Below, one piece after another: positions 8,809 through 19,353 of a stretch of DNA of 64,000 nucleotides. Each line of letters starts with the position of its first letter. The stretch's first letter is position 1. Under the pieces are notes generated by a model. It was not told the origin of the DNA and ran no database searches. It saw only the letters and a list, made by a program, of their open reading frames with translations. The translations under genes were made by a program, and so were the position numbers. The stretch is from Marisediminitalea aggregata (GTDB taxonomy: Bacteria > Pseudomonadota > Gammaproteobacteria > Enterobacterales > Alteromonadaceae): the NCBI RefSeq assembly GCF_900129565.1, contig NZ_FQWD01000002.1, positions 248,001-312,000 of the forward strand, written 5' to 3'.

Positions 8809-9066
8809 CGGCTACACAACCCCTACTAAAGGCATAATTCACTACTCATTTGAGGGCTGATCGTTTAGACTAGCGCCTGGCTGTGGAGGGTGTCGCCGCG
8901 TGCGAGACACAAAACAACATCACACGATAATGGCCCCTCTGGTGTAGCAAAACCGGTAGTATGAATGAGCGTCATCGGTTCAAATCTGTAATTACAGAAA
9001 TTTACGCTACACTTACCCCAAAGCAAAATTACCTAACGAATCAGTACAAGTTATTAAGGATCTCTG

Positions 9067-10074
9067 ATGACTCAACAACGTATTACTGTCATCCGCGGAG
9101 ATGGTATTGGCCCGGATATCATTGATGCTGCTACGCAAATTCTGGACAAAGTGGGTTGTGACTTTGCCTACGATTATGCAGATGCCGGCCTGGTAGCACT
9201 GGAAAATCACGGTGAATTACTGCCTCAGGAAACACTGGACCTGATCGCGAAAAACAAAGTCACCCTGAAAGGCCCGCTAACAACCCCAGTAGGTGAAGGC
9301 TTTACATCAATTAACGTAAGCCTGCGCAAGCAATTCAAACTGTATGCAAACGTTCGTCCTGTGCTGTCCTTTAAAGGCACCAAGGCGCGCTACGAAGATA
9401 TCGACATTATCACTGTGCGTGAAAACACGCAGGGTATGTACTCAGGCCTGGGTCAGGTTGTCTCTGAAGATGGCACTGAAGCAGAAGCACTGAGTAAAAT
9501 TACCCGTGAAGGCGCTGAAAAAATCGTTACTTTTGCCTACGAATTGGCACGCCGTGAAGGTCGCAAACAAGTAACAGCGGTTCACAAAGCAAACATCCTG
9601 AAATCGACTTCTGGTCTGTTCCTGAAAGTCGCTCGTGAAATCGGTGAAAAGTACCCGGATATCGAGTCAAAGGAAATGATTGTAGACAACGCCTGTATGC
9701 AATTAGTGATGAACCCTCACCAGTTCGACGTCATTGTAACGACCAACTTGTTTGGTGACATCCTGTCTGATCTGTGTGCCGGTTTGGTTGGCGGCCTGGG
9801 TATGGCACCTGGCGCGAACATCGGCGGTGACTGTGCAATCTTTGAAGCCGTTCACGGCTCTGCACCTGATATCGCAGGCAAAAACCTGGCTAACCCAACC
9901 AGCGTTATCCTGGCTTCTGTACAGATGCTGGAGTACCTGGGCATGGCCGATAAAGCCGAGCGTATCCGCACTGCACTGAAAGACGTCATTGAGACTGGTG
10001 ACCGTACTACCCGTGACTTGGGTGGCCAGCACGGCACCACAGAGTTTACCCAAGCGGTACTTGACCGCCTGTAA
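9067..10074 (+). CDS. Isocitrate dehydrogenase, NAD-type (beta-decarboxylating dehydrogenase family)
   Basis: This 335-residue enzyme probably oxidises isocitrate to 2-oxoglutarate with NAD in the TCA cycle. The short length and the sequence [28 protein letters not shown], the conserved Lys-Asn region HKANILK and the metal-binding [13 protein letters not shown] match the NAD-IDH/homoisocitrate/IPMDH branch and not the 415-residue NADP enzyme. Ser in the SINVSLRK loop supports isocitrate over isopropylmalate. It competes with isocitrate lyase (26.4 kb) for substrate. It is monocistronic with a strong terminator. Coenzyme choice is inferred from family type. Confidence 0.88.
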   Translation: MTQQRITVIRGDGIGPDIIDAATQILDKVGCDFAYDYADAGLVALENHGELLPQETLDLIAKNKVTLKGPLTTPVGEGFTSINVSLRKQFKLYANVRPVLSFKGTKARYEDIDIITVRENTQGMYSGLGQVVSEDGTEAEALSKITREGAEKIVTFAYELARREGRKQVTAVHKANILKSTSGLFLKVAREIGEKYPDIESKEMIVDNACMQLVMNPHQFDVIVTTNLFGDILSDLCAGLVGGLGMAPGANIGGDCAIFEAVHGSAPDIAGKNLANPTSVILASVQMLEYLGMADKAERIRTALKDVIETGDRTTRDLGGQHGTTEFTQAVLDRL

Positions 10075-10095
10075 ACGGCATCTACACCCTGTTCT

Positions 10096-10123
10096 AAAGC
10101 AAGCCAACTGGCTTGCTTTTTTT
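10096..10123 (+). terminator. Intrinsic terminator of the isocitrate dehydrogenase gene
   Basis: A 10-bp perfect stem AAAGCAAGCC/GGCTTGCTTT with loop AACT is followed by a T run, 22 bases after the stop codon. Confidence 0.9.
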
Positions 10124-10303
10124 ATGCCTGTCATTCCTCACGTAGCTAAGTTCAGTGTAAAAACTGGCCTTTTTCAGTACTGCCCCACTTCCAACTCAAG
10201 CGTTAAGGTGTATGTACCCAGCCAATGATGAGTTTGTTGTTATCTGACTTACTCGCGCTATGGCCAGGTACACCTATCCCATGATTGAAAAGGAACACAA
10301 ACA

Positions 10304-10618
10304 ATGAATACTCGTATACTGACTTTCCTGGCGCTTTTACTGACATCGGTTTGCGGCGCCAGCTCCGCATGTGCTGAGGCACTCACTACTATGGACAGCG
10401 TTGAACATGTTGCCAGCAAACACACGCTGGTTAACCTGAACGCCGCGAATGTTGAACAACTGATGGCGTTACCGGGTATCGGTAAAAGTAAAGCCCAGGC
10501 TATTGTAGCTTACCGTGAGGAACAGGGTCCGTTTAGCTCAGTGGATGACCTGGTAAACGTTAAAGGTATCGGTAAAAAGCTACTGGCAAAACTTGCTGCG
10601 TCGGTTGAAGTTCGATAA
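10304..10618 (+). CDS. ComEA-like helix-hairpin-helix DNA-binding protein
   Basis: This 104-residue secreted protein has a signal peptide (residues 1-25, ending in the Ala-rich SSACAEA) and a tandem helix-hairpin-helix domain (about 42-101): LVNLNAANVEQLMALPGIG, then FSSVDDLVNVKGIGKK. That is the ComEA DNA-binding fold. In naturally competent bacteria periplasmic ComEA pulls in DNA. The short single-domain form is widespread in gammaproteobacteria and is not proof of competence; no other competence gene is nearby. Confidence 0.85.
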   Translation: MNTRILTFLALLLTSVCGASSACAEALTTMDSVEHVASKHTLVNLNAANVEQLMALPGIGKSKAQAIVAYREEQGPFSSVDDLVNVKGIGKKLLAKLAASVEVR

Positions 10619-10626
10619 CCAATAAA

Positions 10627-10649
10627 AAAGCCGCCCCGAGGGCGGCTTT
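10627..10649. terminator. Bidirectional terminator between comEA-like gene and secF
   Basis: The stem GCCGCCC/GGGCGGC with loop CGA is flanked by an A run on the left and TTT on the right, between two convergent genes. It can serve both; the minus-strand T run is better. Confidence 0.85.
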
Positions 10650-10667
10650 ACGCTATAACTTTAGCTG

Positions 10668-11609
10668 CTATGGCATAGCATCCAAATCTTCACCTTCCTT
10701 CTCAACCTGTGGTGGCATCAGATCTTCTTTACTGATACCCAGGGCAAGGGCAACTGAACTCGCGATATAGATAGACGAGTAAGTACCTACTACCACACCA
10801 AACAGCAATGCAGTTGCAAAACCGTGGATTAACGCCCCACCCACGAAGAACAGTGCCAACAGCACCAGTACCGTGGTTAATGAGGTTATGATGGTACGGT
10901 TTAAGGTTTGCGTTAAAGAGATATTGATGATCTCAACCGGCTCACCCTTACGGATTTTGCGGAAGTTTTCGCGGATACGGTCAGACACAACGATGGTATC
11001 GTTAAGCGAGTAACCGATAACCGCCAGTACTGCCGCCAGTACCGTTAAGTCGAATTCCAGTTGCAGCACGGAGAACAAACCCAACGTTAAGATCACGTCG
11101 TGAACCAACGCAGACACTGAGCCCAGCGCGAAGCGCCATTCAAAGCGCGCCGCAACGTAAATCAGGATACAGATTAACGCAACCAACATGGCAAGGCCGC
11201 CCTGCTCGGTAAGTTCTTCACCTACGTTGGGGCCAACAAACTCAATACGGCGTTTTTCAACACCGGCATTAGCTGCACGCAAAATTTCGATAACCTGATC
11301 GCCAATGGTCGCCGCTTTAACGCCTTCCCGCGGTGCAATACGAATAAGCACGTCGGTACTGCTACCGAAGTTCTGCACTATCGCATCCGGGAAGTTGTTT
11401 TCAGCTAGCTGCAGACGAATCGCTTCCAAATCGGCGGCGTCTTCGTAACCCACTTCAATCAGGGTACCGCCCGTAAAGTCCAGGCCCCAGTTCAGGCTGT
11501 TTACGCCCAGAGACACTAACGAGCCCAGAATTAGCACGGTTGACAGCACCATCGCTGGCAAACGCAGCTTCATGAAGTTGATGGTTTCTTTTAACTTTAA
11601 TAATTGCAT
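10668..11609 (-). CDS. secF: Protein translocase subunit SecF
   Basis: SecF forms the SecDF inner-membrane complex with SecD, using the proton gradient to help pull preproteins through SecYEG. The 313-residue protein has the usual six membrane segments (first at about 17-37), the N-terminal motif LNWGLDFTGGTLIEV and the conserved ALVHDVILTLG and IGYSLNDTIVVSDRIREN segments, the latter with the Asp of the proton path. It is the last gene of the queA-tgt-yajC-secD-secF run, 10 bases after secD. Confidence 0.97.
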   Translation of the reverse strand: MQLLKLKETINFMKLRLPAMVLSTVLILGSLVSLGVNSLNWGLDFTGGTLIEVGYEDAADLEAIRLQLAENNFPDAIVQNFGSSTDVLIRIAPREGVKAATIGDQVIEILRAANAGVEKRRIEFVGPNVGEELTEQGGLAMLVALICILIYVAARFEWRFALGSVSALVHDVILTLGLFSVLQLEFDLTVLAAVLAVIGYSLNDTIVVSDRIRENFRKIRKGEPVEIINISLTQTLNRTIITSLTTVLVLLALFFVGGALIHGFATALLFGVVVGTYSSIYIASSVALALGISKEDLMPPQVEKEGEDLDAMP

Positions 11610-11619
11610 GATCGTGCTC

Positions 11620-13470
11620 CTATATCGCCAGCTTACTTACACGGCGGCCGCCCCACACAGCATTAACGATAACGCGTGTTACCAGAATCGCTGTAAACAT
11701 GGAGGTTGCAATACCGATCATCAGAGTAATTGAGAACCCTTTAATTGGGCCGGTTCCCACTGCGAACAGAATAAGACCCGCAATAAAGGTGGTGATATTG
11801 GCATCTAAAATAGTCGAGAACGCACTGTCGTAGCCATGGTGAATGGCTTGCTGAGGGCTTCTGCCGTCGCGAAGCTCTTCACGAATACGTTCGAATATCA
11901 GCACGTTGGCGTCAACGGCCATACCGACGGTAAGTACGATACCGGCCATACCTGGCAAGGTTAGGGTTGCACCCGGGATCATCGACATAATGCCCACAAT
12001 CATCACCAAGTTCACCGCCAACGCGATATTGGCGACAATACCAAACGCTTTGTAGTAAATCAGCATGAACACCATCACCAGCGCCAGGCCCCATATAATG
12101 GCTTGCATACCTAAATCAATGTTTTCCTGACCCAGGCTCGGGCCTACGGTGCGTTCTTCCACAATCTGGATAGGTGCAATCAGCGCACCTGCGCGAAGCA
12201 GCAAGCTCAGGTCGCGGGCTTCTTTAGGTGAATCCAGACCTGTGATCCGGAAACTGCTGCCAAACTGAGAGCGAATGGTCGCCACGTTGATCACTTCTTC
12301 GTGACGCTCAAAAATCAGTTTACCATTGGCGTCGCGATCACCTGTGGCTTTGTATTCAATGAACACAGTTGCCATCGGTTCGCCGATGTTTTCGCGGCTG
12401 CCGCGAGACATCTTGTTGCCGCCTTCCGAGTCCAGAGAGATGCTAACCTGAGGTAAACCATATTCATCGACACCGCTATTCGCGTCGATAATGTGGTTAC
12501 CTTTCACGATCACGCGCTTCTTCAGCAACACCGGACGACCATCTTTGTCGTTCAGTAACTGAGAACCCGGCGGTACTCTGCCCTGCTGAGCATCGCGTAC
12601 GTCGTTATCCTGATCAACCATACGGAATTCAAGCGTAGCAGTCGCGTTAAGGATTTCTTTCGCACGCGCGGTGTCCTGAATACCCGGTAACTGAACAACA
12701 ATACGTTCTGCACCTTGTTTCTGCACTACCGGTTCAGCAACACCTAACTGATTAACCCGGTTGCGAATAATGGTGATGTTTTGCTTCACCGCGTAGTCAC
12801 GAATTTCAGCCAGTTTGGTTTCGGCAAACTGAGCACGTAATACCAGACCGTCTAACTCCTGGTAAGTCAGATCGCGGTTGCGGTTTTCGAGGAAAAATTC
12901 CGCTTTATCTAATGTTTCTTCGTCGCGGAACTGAATATCGATATGACCATCACGCACATTGACTGCACGGTAACGGAGTTTTTCTTCGCGCAACGCAGTA
13001 CGAAAATCGCTTTCTGCGTCTTCCAGCGCTTTCGCAATGGCTTCGTTCATATCCACTTCCATCAGGAAGTGAACACCGCCACGCAAATCCAGGCCCAGCT
13101 TCATCGGCTCACCACCGAGGTTTTCCAGCCACTCTGGTGTATCTGCCGCCAGGTTCATAGCAACCACATAGTCATCGCCTAGTTCACGGTCCAGTAAGTC
13201 GCGCGCGCGCAACTGGCTGTCAGAATCATTCAAACGAATCAGAATTTGCTCGTTTTCAAACTCGATGGACTTTTTGGCAATATCATTGGCTGCCAGAATA
13301 TCTGACACTCTGGATTCGAGGGCTTCGGTCACCGTAGAGTTGCGTGATGCTGAAATTTGTACAGCGTTATCTTCGCCGTAAATATTGGGCAGTGCATACA
13401 AACTACACATCGCCACCAGCACCAGGACCACCAGGACCTTAAAAATAGAATTTTGATTTAACACGGACAT
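11620..13470 (-). CDS. secD: Protein translocase subunit SecD
   Basis: SecD is the partner of SecF. The product is 616 residues, the usual gammaproteobacterial length. An N-terminal membrane segment (about 8-27) is followed by a large periplasmic region starting with the hallmark [16 protein letters not shown]. Five further C-terminal membrane segments contain [20 protein letters not shown] with the conserved Asp. No truncation or frameshift is seen. Confidence 0.97.
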   Translation of the reverse strand: MSVLNQNSIFKVLVVLVLVAMCSLYALPNIYGEDNAVQISASRNSTVTEALESRVSDILAANDIAKKSIEFENEQILIRLNDSDSQLRARDLLDRELGDDYVVAMNLAADTPEWLENLGGEPMKLGLDLRGGVHFLMEVDMNEAIAKALEDAESDFRTALREEKLRYRAVNVRDGHIDIQFRDEETLDKAEFFLENRNRDLTYQELDGLVLRAQFAETKLAEIRDYAVKQNITIIRNRVNQLGVAEPVVQKQGAERIVVQLPGIQDTARAKEILNATATLEFRMVDQDNDVRDAQQGRVPPGSQLLNDKDGRPVLLKKRVIVKGNHIIDANSGVDEYGLPQVSISLDSEGGNKMSRGSRENIGEPMATVFIEYKATGDRDANGKLIFERHEEVINVATIRSQFGSSFRITGLDSPKEARDLSLLLRAGALIAPIQIVEERTVGPSLGQENIDLGMQAIIWGLALVMVFMLIYYKAFGIVANIALAVNLVMIVGIMSMIPGATLTLPGMAGIVLTVGMAVDANVLIFERIREELRDGRSPQQAIHHGYDSAFSTILDANITTFIAGLILFAVGTGPIKGFSITLMIGIATSMFTAILVTRVIVNAVWGGRRVSKLAI

Positions 13471-13515
13471 TCCCTTAACCGGGCACCTATGTCCAAGGTA
13501 CCCGGTGAGCGGTTA

Positions 13516-13854
13516 TTAAATAGACTTCATTGTGCCTTTAGGCAACACAGCGCTAACCGCTGTTTTTTGCACAACAATATTCGTTGCGTCGTTTAATGCA
13601 ATCTCAATAAAGTCTTTTTCGTCAGACACTTTGGTTACACGTCCAACTAACCCGCCCTGGGTAAGCACTTCGTCACCTTTACCCAGTGAAGACACCAGTG
13701 CTTTGTGCTCTTTTACGCGTTTTGCCTGCGGACGGTACAGCAGGAAGTAGAAAATCAGGCCGAATACACCCAGCATGATCAACATTTCAAGACCACCGCC
13801 CTGAGCGCTTCCACCGGCTGATTGTGCGTAGGCGTTTGAAATAAATAAACTCAT
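13516..13854 (-). CDS. yajC: Sec translocon accessory protein YajC
   Basis: This 112-residue single-span inner-membrane protein associates with SecDF. Its membrane segment (about 20-40) is followed by the family signature FYFLLYRPQAKRVKEHK and the small beta domain (LGKGDEVLTQGGLVGRVTKV). It lies between tgt (21 bases) and secD (45 bases), the canonical gammaproteobacterial order. Confidence 0.96.
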   Translation of the reverse strand: MSLFISNAYAQSAGGSAQGGGLEMLIMLGVFGLIFYFLLYRPQAKRVKEHKALVSSLGKGDEVLTQGGLVGRVTKVSDEKDFIEIALNDATNIVVQKTAVSAVLPKGTMKSI

Positions 13855-13874
13855 AATGTTCCCCGTTTAAATTG

Positions 13875-15032
<1,158 letters not shown>

Positions 15033-15091
15033 CTATAAGGCACCTGTCGATGTTCAATTGAGGGCGGATTATACCAGCTATTAAGCAGAGA

Positions 15092-16138
15092 TCATGCGTT
15101 TGTCGCTTTTTCGATAAACATACTGTCGCCGTAGCTATAAAAACGGTATTCCTGCTCAATAGCCTGCTCGTATGCAGCAAGTACATTGTCTTTACCCGCA
15201 AAGGCACTAATAAGCATGATCAGTGTGGATTCCGGCAAGTGGAAGTTAGTAAACATGGCGTCCACAACCTTAAACTCAAATCCCGGATAGATGAATATGT
15301 CAGTATCAGATTGATACGGTACCAGCACCTCGCCTTTGCTTGCTTCAAGCGCAGAGGATTCCAGTGAACGGACCGACGTTGTTCCCACCGCAATGACGCG
15401 TTTTCCGGCCGCCTTGGTTGCCCGAACGGCATTCACCACGTGCTCTGGAACAATGGCAAATTCGCTGTGCATTTTGTGCTCGAGGATATTATCTACCCGA
15501 ACAGGCTGAAACGTACCCGCACCGACATGCAGGGTGACGTAAGCAAGATTTACCCCTTTCTGCTGTAAACGCTCCAGCAGCGCATCGTCAAAATGCAGCC
15601 CCGCTGTGGGCGCTGCTACTGCGCCAGGCGCCTGGTTGTACACGGTTTGATACCGTTCTTTGTCGGCTTGCTCGTCAGGTCGGTCAATGTAAGGTGGCAA
15701 TGGCATGTGGCCGTATTGCTCCAGTTGCTCAAGAACGGTCGCATCACCGTTGAACCGGAGTTCAAACAGGGCATCCTGGCGTCCGGTTACCGTGACACTT
15801 ACCGCGCCTTCCAGCAATAAATCCGTGCCGGGCTTTGGCGCTTTGCTGGCCCGCACATGTGCCAGCGCATTGTTATCGTCAACAATACGCTCGATGAGCA
15901 CTTCAACTTTTCCGCCGCTAGCCTTCTGCCCCAGTAACCGGGCAGGAATAACACGGGTATTGTTGAAGACCAACAGGTCGCCAGGCTCAACCAGGTCAAG
16001 CATTTGCTGAAATTGCTTATGATGTACGTCTCCGGTCGTGCCGTTCAGGTGAAGTAAACGACTGGCGGTTCGATCTGGTGTGGGGTATTTGGCAATTAAA
16101 TGCTCAGGCAATGTGAAGCTAAAATCTGATAATTTCAT
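15092..16138 (-). CDS. queA: S-adenosylmethionine:tRNA ribosyltransferase-isomerase QueA
   Basis: QueA converts preQ1-tRNA to epoxyqueuosine-tRNA using the ribosyl part of SAM. The 348-residue product has the N-terminal FxLPexLIAxxP pattern ([20 protein letters not shown]), the [10 protein letters not shown] motif, PTAGLHF and the C-terminal [21 protein letters not shown], all family hallmarks. It is first gene of the queA-tgt-yajC-secDF run. Its upstream region holds, on the other strand, the promoter of a candidate small RNA. Confidence 0.97.
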   Translation of the reverse strand: MKLSDFSFTLPEHLIAKYPTPDRTASRLLHLNGTTGDVHHKQFQQMLDLVEPGDLLVFNNTRVIPARLLGQKASGGKVEVLIERIVDDNNALAHVRASKAPKPGTDLLLEGAVSVTVTGRQDALFELRFNGDATVLEQLEQYGHMPLPPYIDRPDEQADKERYQTVYNQAPGAVAAPTAGLHFDDALLERLQQKGVNLAYVTLHVGAGTFQPVRVDNILEHKMHSEFAIVPEHVVNAVRATKAAGKRVIAVGTTSVRSLESSALEASKGEVLVPYQSDTDIFIYPGFEFKVVDAMFTNFHLPESTLIMLISAFAGKDNVLAAYEQAIEQEYRFYSYGDSMFIEKATNA

Positions 16139-16190
16139 GGAAAATCGATACTAATATTGTTTTTTTCTATGTTTGTCCGTGGTTTAACCA

Positions 16191-16218
16191 TTAGACAAAA
16201 GGTTAAAAAGGATACAAT
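16191..16218 (+). promoter_or_regulatory. Sigma-70-like promoter for candidate small RNA
   Basis: TTAGAC (16191-16196), a 16-base spacer, then TACAAT (16213-16218). It points away from queA into a region with no plus-strand protein gene. A second, poorer -10 candidate (TATACT, 16332-16337) lies downstream. Confidence 0.5.
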
Positions 16219-16224
16219 TAAATT

Positions 16225-16465
16225 TTTCCGCACTTAATCGTTAAAGTTTACCATATTCTCTGCAAACACACGTAATTACTAGCATGCAGAGAATTGCGCC
16301 ATTTCTCCCATTAAGTTTAGGTATTTTTTTCTATACTTACGAATGCGCATTTATACATCAAAGCACTTCCCTCAGAACATATTAGGATTACTATATATCC
16401 AGAAGCGATGATGTTCTCCCATCTTCCTTTCCTTCTTACCCAGCCGTTTGGCTGGGTTTTTATTT
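16225..16465 (+). ncRNA. Candidate structured small RNA, unnamed
   Basis: There is no credible ORF on the plus strand between queA and the DUF6471 gene, yet a full transcription unit is visible. It comprises a TTAGAC-N16-TACAAT promoter, a perfect 10-bp inverted repeat ATTCTCTGCA/TGCAGAGAAT (16255-16264 and 16285-16294, 20-base loop), a C/U-rich single-stranded stretch (TTCTCCCATCTTCC and after, about 16413-16436) and a strong terminator. The RNA would be about 240 nt, or 60-120 nt if an internal promoter is used. The C/U-rich stretch could pair with ribosome-binding sites. I do not recognise it as 6S, Spot 42, RyhB or GcvB. The minus-strand ORF across it has no family features. The boundaries are inferred. 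Confidence 0.5.
16438..16465 (+). terminator. Intrinsic terminator of candidate small RNA
   Basis: The stem ACCCAGCC/GGCTGGGT with loop GTTT is followed on the plus strand by TTTTATTTT. The minus strand has no T tract after the stem, so it ends a plus-strand transcript although no plus-strand protein gene precedes it. Confidence 0.85.
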
Positions 16466-16568
16466 TCAGGAACAGAAAATAGCGTAGTACTTTAGTGTCC
16501 GCGTGTTGCCATGATATCGCAGACAGACCCCAACGCCTATTTTCAAACACACCACAGAGTACTTTCGC

Positions 16569-16823
16569 TCAGTCGTGTTCACCTAACACGGCTTCGATAG
16601 TCTCTTTCGATAACGCCCTTGCATTAAGCACAAACAGTATTTGCAACAACAGGTCAGCACCGAGTATGCCTTTATTGACCTTATTTCTCAGGTTATCCGC
16701 CGATTGGACAATCCCAATTTCAGCCAGTCTGTCGCTTAAGCCCTGGTACTTCACACCCCGAATCGACATTTCTGAACGTACTATTCGCTGTACCGCTTGT
16801 CGCCACTGATTCCGATCCTTCAC
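16569..16823 (-). CDS. DUF6471-like small helical protein
   Basis: This 84-residue protein looks like the DUF6471 family: an N-terminal amphipathic helix (WRQAVQRIVRSEM), then KYQGLSDRLAEIGI, then NLRNKVNKGILGADLLLQIL. The arrangement (short helix, turn, helix, NLxxKxxxGxxxA) resembles an XRE-like helix-turn-helix, so a small DNA-binding protein is possible. That is inference; the family function is not known. It stands alone on the minus strand, divergent from the DUF2170 operon. Confidence 0.6.
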   Translation of the reverse strand: MKDRNQWRQAVQRIVRSEMSIRGVKYQGLSDRLAEIGIVQSADNLRNKVNKGILGADLLLQILFVLNARALSKETIEAVLGEHD

Positions 16824-16956
16824 GAAAGCCCCTTTTGTGAATTATATTTTACATTAACACATCTTTTTACACATAAAGACATAATAATTATTGACGACAA
16901 GTGTGCTCTTTGTCTACACTTTGTTGCGTTGTTATCGAGATGGCAACACAACATCA

Positions 16957-17020
16957 TCAGATTCATCAAGCTTTGCCTGCTAATTGTAGCAAAATTGTTG
17001 CATCGAACCGATGAATCTGA
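16957..17020. repeat. 11-bp inverted repeat in leader of the DUF2170-PspA operon
   Basis: TCAGATTCATC (16957-16967) and GATGAATCTGA (17010-17020) are perfect complements separated by 42 bases. They end 42 bases before the DUF2170 start codon. It could be an RNA leader stem or a two-site operator. There is no T run after it, so it is not an intrinsic terminator. Confidence 0.6.
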
Positions 17021-17062
17021 CTAGAGTGGTCGCGTTGACTTTAATCGCTTAGGAGAGACGTT

Positions 17063-17452
17063 ATGGATTGGGATCTGGAAAAACTCGAGTCCCTGTTTAC
17101 CGACATGGATGACCTGGTTGTCACCCGCGAAAAGGAATGTTTGCTTATAGCTAATCAGGATGGACTGGACGCCTGGCTAGCCATTAGCGGAGAACAAATT
17201 ATTGTAGAGAGTCTGTTGTTTGAGTCGTCGCAGGTAAAAGACAAAGCGGCACTGGACCACGACATTTTATCTACACACATGCTATTCCCACTGACCACCG
17301 TGGCCATCTCAAATATCAACGGTGAAGAATATTACACTGCTTTCGGAGCGCTGAGCGCACAGTCAAAAGCAGAGAGTATTCAAATTGAAGTCACAACGTT
17401 ATTTCAAAACGTTGCGGCCTTTCTTGATGCGTATGAAACGCACCTGAAATAA
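17063..17452 (+). CDS. DUF2170-family protein (YjfI-like)
   Basis: This 129-residue acidic cytoplasmic protein is the first gene of a nine-gene operon. It matches DUF2170 as in E. coli YjfI: LEKLESLF near the start, then DAWLAISGEQIIVESLLF and HMLFPLTTVAISNINGEEYY. The biochemical role is unknown. In E. coli the order is yjfI-J-K-L-M-C, and here the same members follow in the same order with insertions. A good RBS (TAGGAGAG) precedes the ATG. It lies 17 bases upstream of the PspA-like gene. Confidence 0.82.
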   Translation: MDWDLEKLESLFTDMDDLVVTREKECLLIANQDGLDAWLAISGEQIIVESLLFESSQVKDKAALDHDILSTHMLFPLTTVAISNINGEEYYTAFGALSAQSKAESIQIEVTTLFQNVAAFLDAYETHLK

Positions 17453-17469
17453 CCTTTAAGGAGATCATT

Positions 17470-18150
17470 ATGTCTGTGTGGAAAAAACTCATTACTGCGG
17501 TAAAAGGTGGCGCTACGGAAGCTGCTCAGGCTGTGGCAGACAGCCAGGCAATCAGAATCCTTGAACAGGAAATTCGGGAAGCGAAAGAAGAGCTACGCAA
17601 GTCGGATCATGCGCGCACTCAAATTCTGGCCAAGTGTAAATTGTCGCAACAGAAAGTCGACGGCTTCAATCAATCGATTGCTGAATACGAAGCCCATGCT
17701 CGCAAGGCGATCGACACCGATCGTCAATTAGCGCTTGATTGTGCCCAGAAAGTTAGCGAGTTAAAAGAAGAACGCGATCAGGAACAACAATACCTTGATC
17801 AGTTTAATGCGTCTGAAGCTAATTTGGCGAAGAACATTCAGCAGGCAAAAGCCAATCTGCGTCGCCTGGAGCAACAGGTTGATATGGTGAAAGCAACGGA
17901 AAGCGTTCAAAAAGCTCAGGTTGCCGTGTCATCCCGCCACATGGGAGCCAACAGTAAAATGAAAACGGCAACGGAATCACTGAGTCGTATTCAGGAAAAG
18001 CAGAAAATGCGCAGTGCAGAGCTTGAGGCAGCGGAAGAGCTTGCCTCCAACGAGTCTTCCAGCGATTTAGAAAAGCGCCTTGCCGAAGCCGGTATCAAAG
18101 GCGGCAGCACGTCTGCTGACGACGAATTGGCAAGAATACTGGGTAAATAA
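17470..18150 (+). CDS. PspA/IM30-family membrane-stress protein (YjfJ-like)
   Basis: This 226-residue protein is almost entirely coiled coil (about 25-200), with an N-terminal amphipathic segment (MSVWKKLITAVKGGATEAAQ), as in PspA/Vipp1/IM30 proteins that coat and stabilise damaged inner membrane in ESCRT-III-like polymers. The tail (GGSTSADDELARILGK) resembles the YjfJ subgroup. The usual pspBC/pspF partners are absent, so regulation must differ from the classical psp operon. The operon context pairs it with an ion channel and lipoprotein/ATP-grasp genes. Confidence 0.85.
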   Translation: MSVWKKLITAVKGGATEAAQAVADSQAIRILEQEIREAKEELRKSDHARTQILAKCKLSQQKVDGFNQSIAEYEAHARKAIDTDRQLALDCAQKVSELKEERDQEQQYLDQFNASEANLAKNIQQAKANLRRLEQQVDMVKATESVQKAQVAVSSRHMGANSKMKTATESLSRIQEKQKMRSAELEAAEELASNESSSDLEKRLAEAGIKGGSTSADDELARILGK

Positions 18151-18291
18151 GCGGCTTCATGCTTTATTTCCCCGGCCACAGGCCAACCATTGGGGCAGGC
18201 AATCAGTAGCAATACAGGTTGTCATGCCCCTTCTTTTTTTGCGAAGATGTTGATACAGAATTCAACAACACGGACGAATTTCTAACGCATT

Positions 18292-19353
18292 ATGTGGACA
18301 AAAATACGACGCGTTATGCTGCACTATTTTGCCGAGTCGAAGTGGTACACCATTGTACTTGCCTCGCTTTTCTATGCGGTAACCTCCTGGTTATTGCTGT
18401 GGGCAGCAGAAGAACAATCATTAACAGGCAGTATTGATTTCTTATACTGGCTCGCGGTTACTGGCTCGACAGTTGGCTATGGTGATTTATCACCTCAAAC
18501 CGATGCGGGTAAATTAATCGTCGCGTTTTATGTCATTCCTCTGGGGTTAAGTATTTTTGCAATGGTCATTGGCCGTATTGCAGCATTTGTTGGAAATCAA
18601 TGGAGAAAAGGGCTAATGGGATTATCAACACTGTCTGTGACTAATCACATTCTGGTGATCGGCTGGAACGAACAACGTACTTTGCTGTTGTTAAAACTGT
18701 TACTGCAGGAACGTGAATCACTGCCGGAAAGACCAGATATCGTGCTTTGTGTGCGAGCGGATATTACCAACCCCATGCCCGGGCAAGTTGAATTTGTAAA
18801 AGTAGAATCGTTTAACCGCGATGAAGATATGGACAAAGCTTGCATTGCTGAAGCATCGACCATTCTTATTGATAACCCTCAGGACGATTTAACCCTGACC
18901 ACCGCACTGTATTGCTCACAGAAAAACCCGTCAGCGCATCAGGTAGCCTATTTTGCTGATGAGAGCCTGGTTGGGTTACTCCAGCAACATTGCCCACAGG
19001 TGGAATGCACCCCCAGTGTTGCCGTTGAGATGCTGGCAAAAGCGGCATTTGATCCCGGTTCCAGTACCCTTCATCACGATTTACTGAGTGTGGATGACGA
19101 CGGACAGGCACAGTTCTCGCTGTCACTGCCAGCCAGCAATGACGCGATGCCCTATCAGCAATTATTCTTCGCTTTTAAGCGCCACTACGATGCCACTTTA
19201 ATTGGTTATGCGCCATCAGGACGCACGCAGGATGTTACCCTGAATCCGTCTCTTGATACTCTGATCGCGCCTCAAGACAAACTGTATTACATTGCAAAAC
19301 AACGGATAACCGACATCGATTGGCAAGCCATTACGGAGTCAGACAATGTTTAA
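18292..19353 (+). CDS. Potassium-channel-like protein with RCK/TrkA-N-type domain
   Basis: This 353-residue protein has two membrane helices (about 20-38 and 72-100) flanking a pore loop with the K+ selectivity filter TVGYGD (60-65). A cytoplasmic Rossmann-like domain follows (HILVIGWNEQ, about 118-127), in which the usual GxGxxG is degenerate. It is therefore a 2TM K+ channel with a regulatory RCK-like domain. It lies between the PspA-like and DUF2491 genes and overlaps the latter by 8 bases, so it is an integral part of the operon. An alternative is a non-selective channel, but the filter is intact. Confidence 0.85.
   Translation: MWTKIRRVMLHYFAESKWYTIVLASLFYAVTSWLLLWAAEEQSLTGSIDFLYWLAVTGSTVGYGDLSPQTDAGKLIVAFYVIPLGLSIFAMVIGRIAAFVGNQWRKGLMGLSTLSVTNHILVIGWNEQRTLLLLKLLLQERESLPERPDIVLCVRADITNPMPGQVEFVKVESFNRDEDMDKACIAEASTILIDNPQDDLTLTTALYCSQKNPSAHQVAYFADESLVGLLQQHCPQVECTPSVAVEMLAKAAFDPGSSTLHHDLLSVDDDGQAQFSLSLPASNDAMPYQQLFFAFKRHYDATLIGYAPSGRTQDVTLNPSLDTLIAPQDKLYYIAKQRITDIDWQAITESDNV

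Noticed and set aside
8930-9010. tRNA-like stretch with GGTTCAAATC upstream of the isocitrate dehydrogenase gene
   Set aside because: The T-loop sequence is present but the T stem does not pair and no acceptor or anticodon stem can be drawn; not even a convincing remnant.
16317-16550. 77-residue minus-strand ORF over the candidate small RNA
   Set aside because: No RBS, no family features, low-complexity composition and it crosses a terminator stem; treated as chance.
17035-17063. TTGACT as -35 box of the PspA-like operon promoter
   Set aside because: A -10 at normal spacing would fall on the start codon of the first gene.
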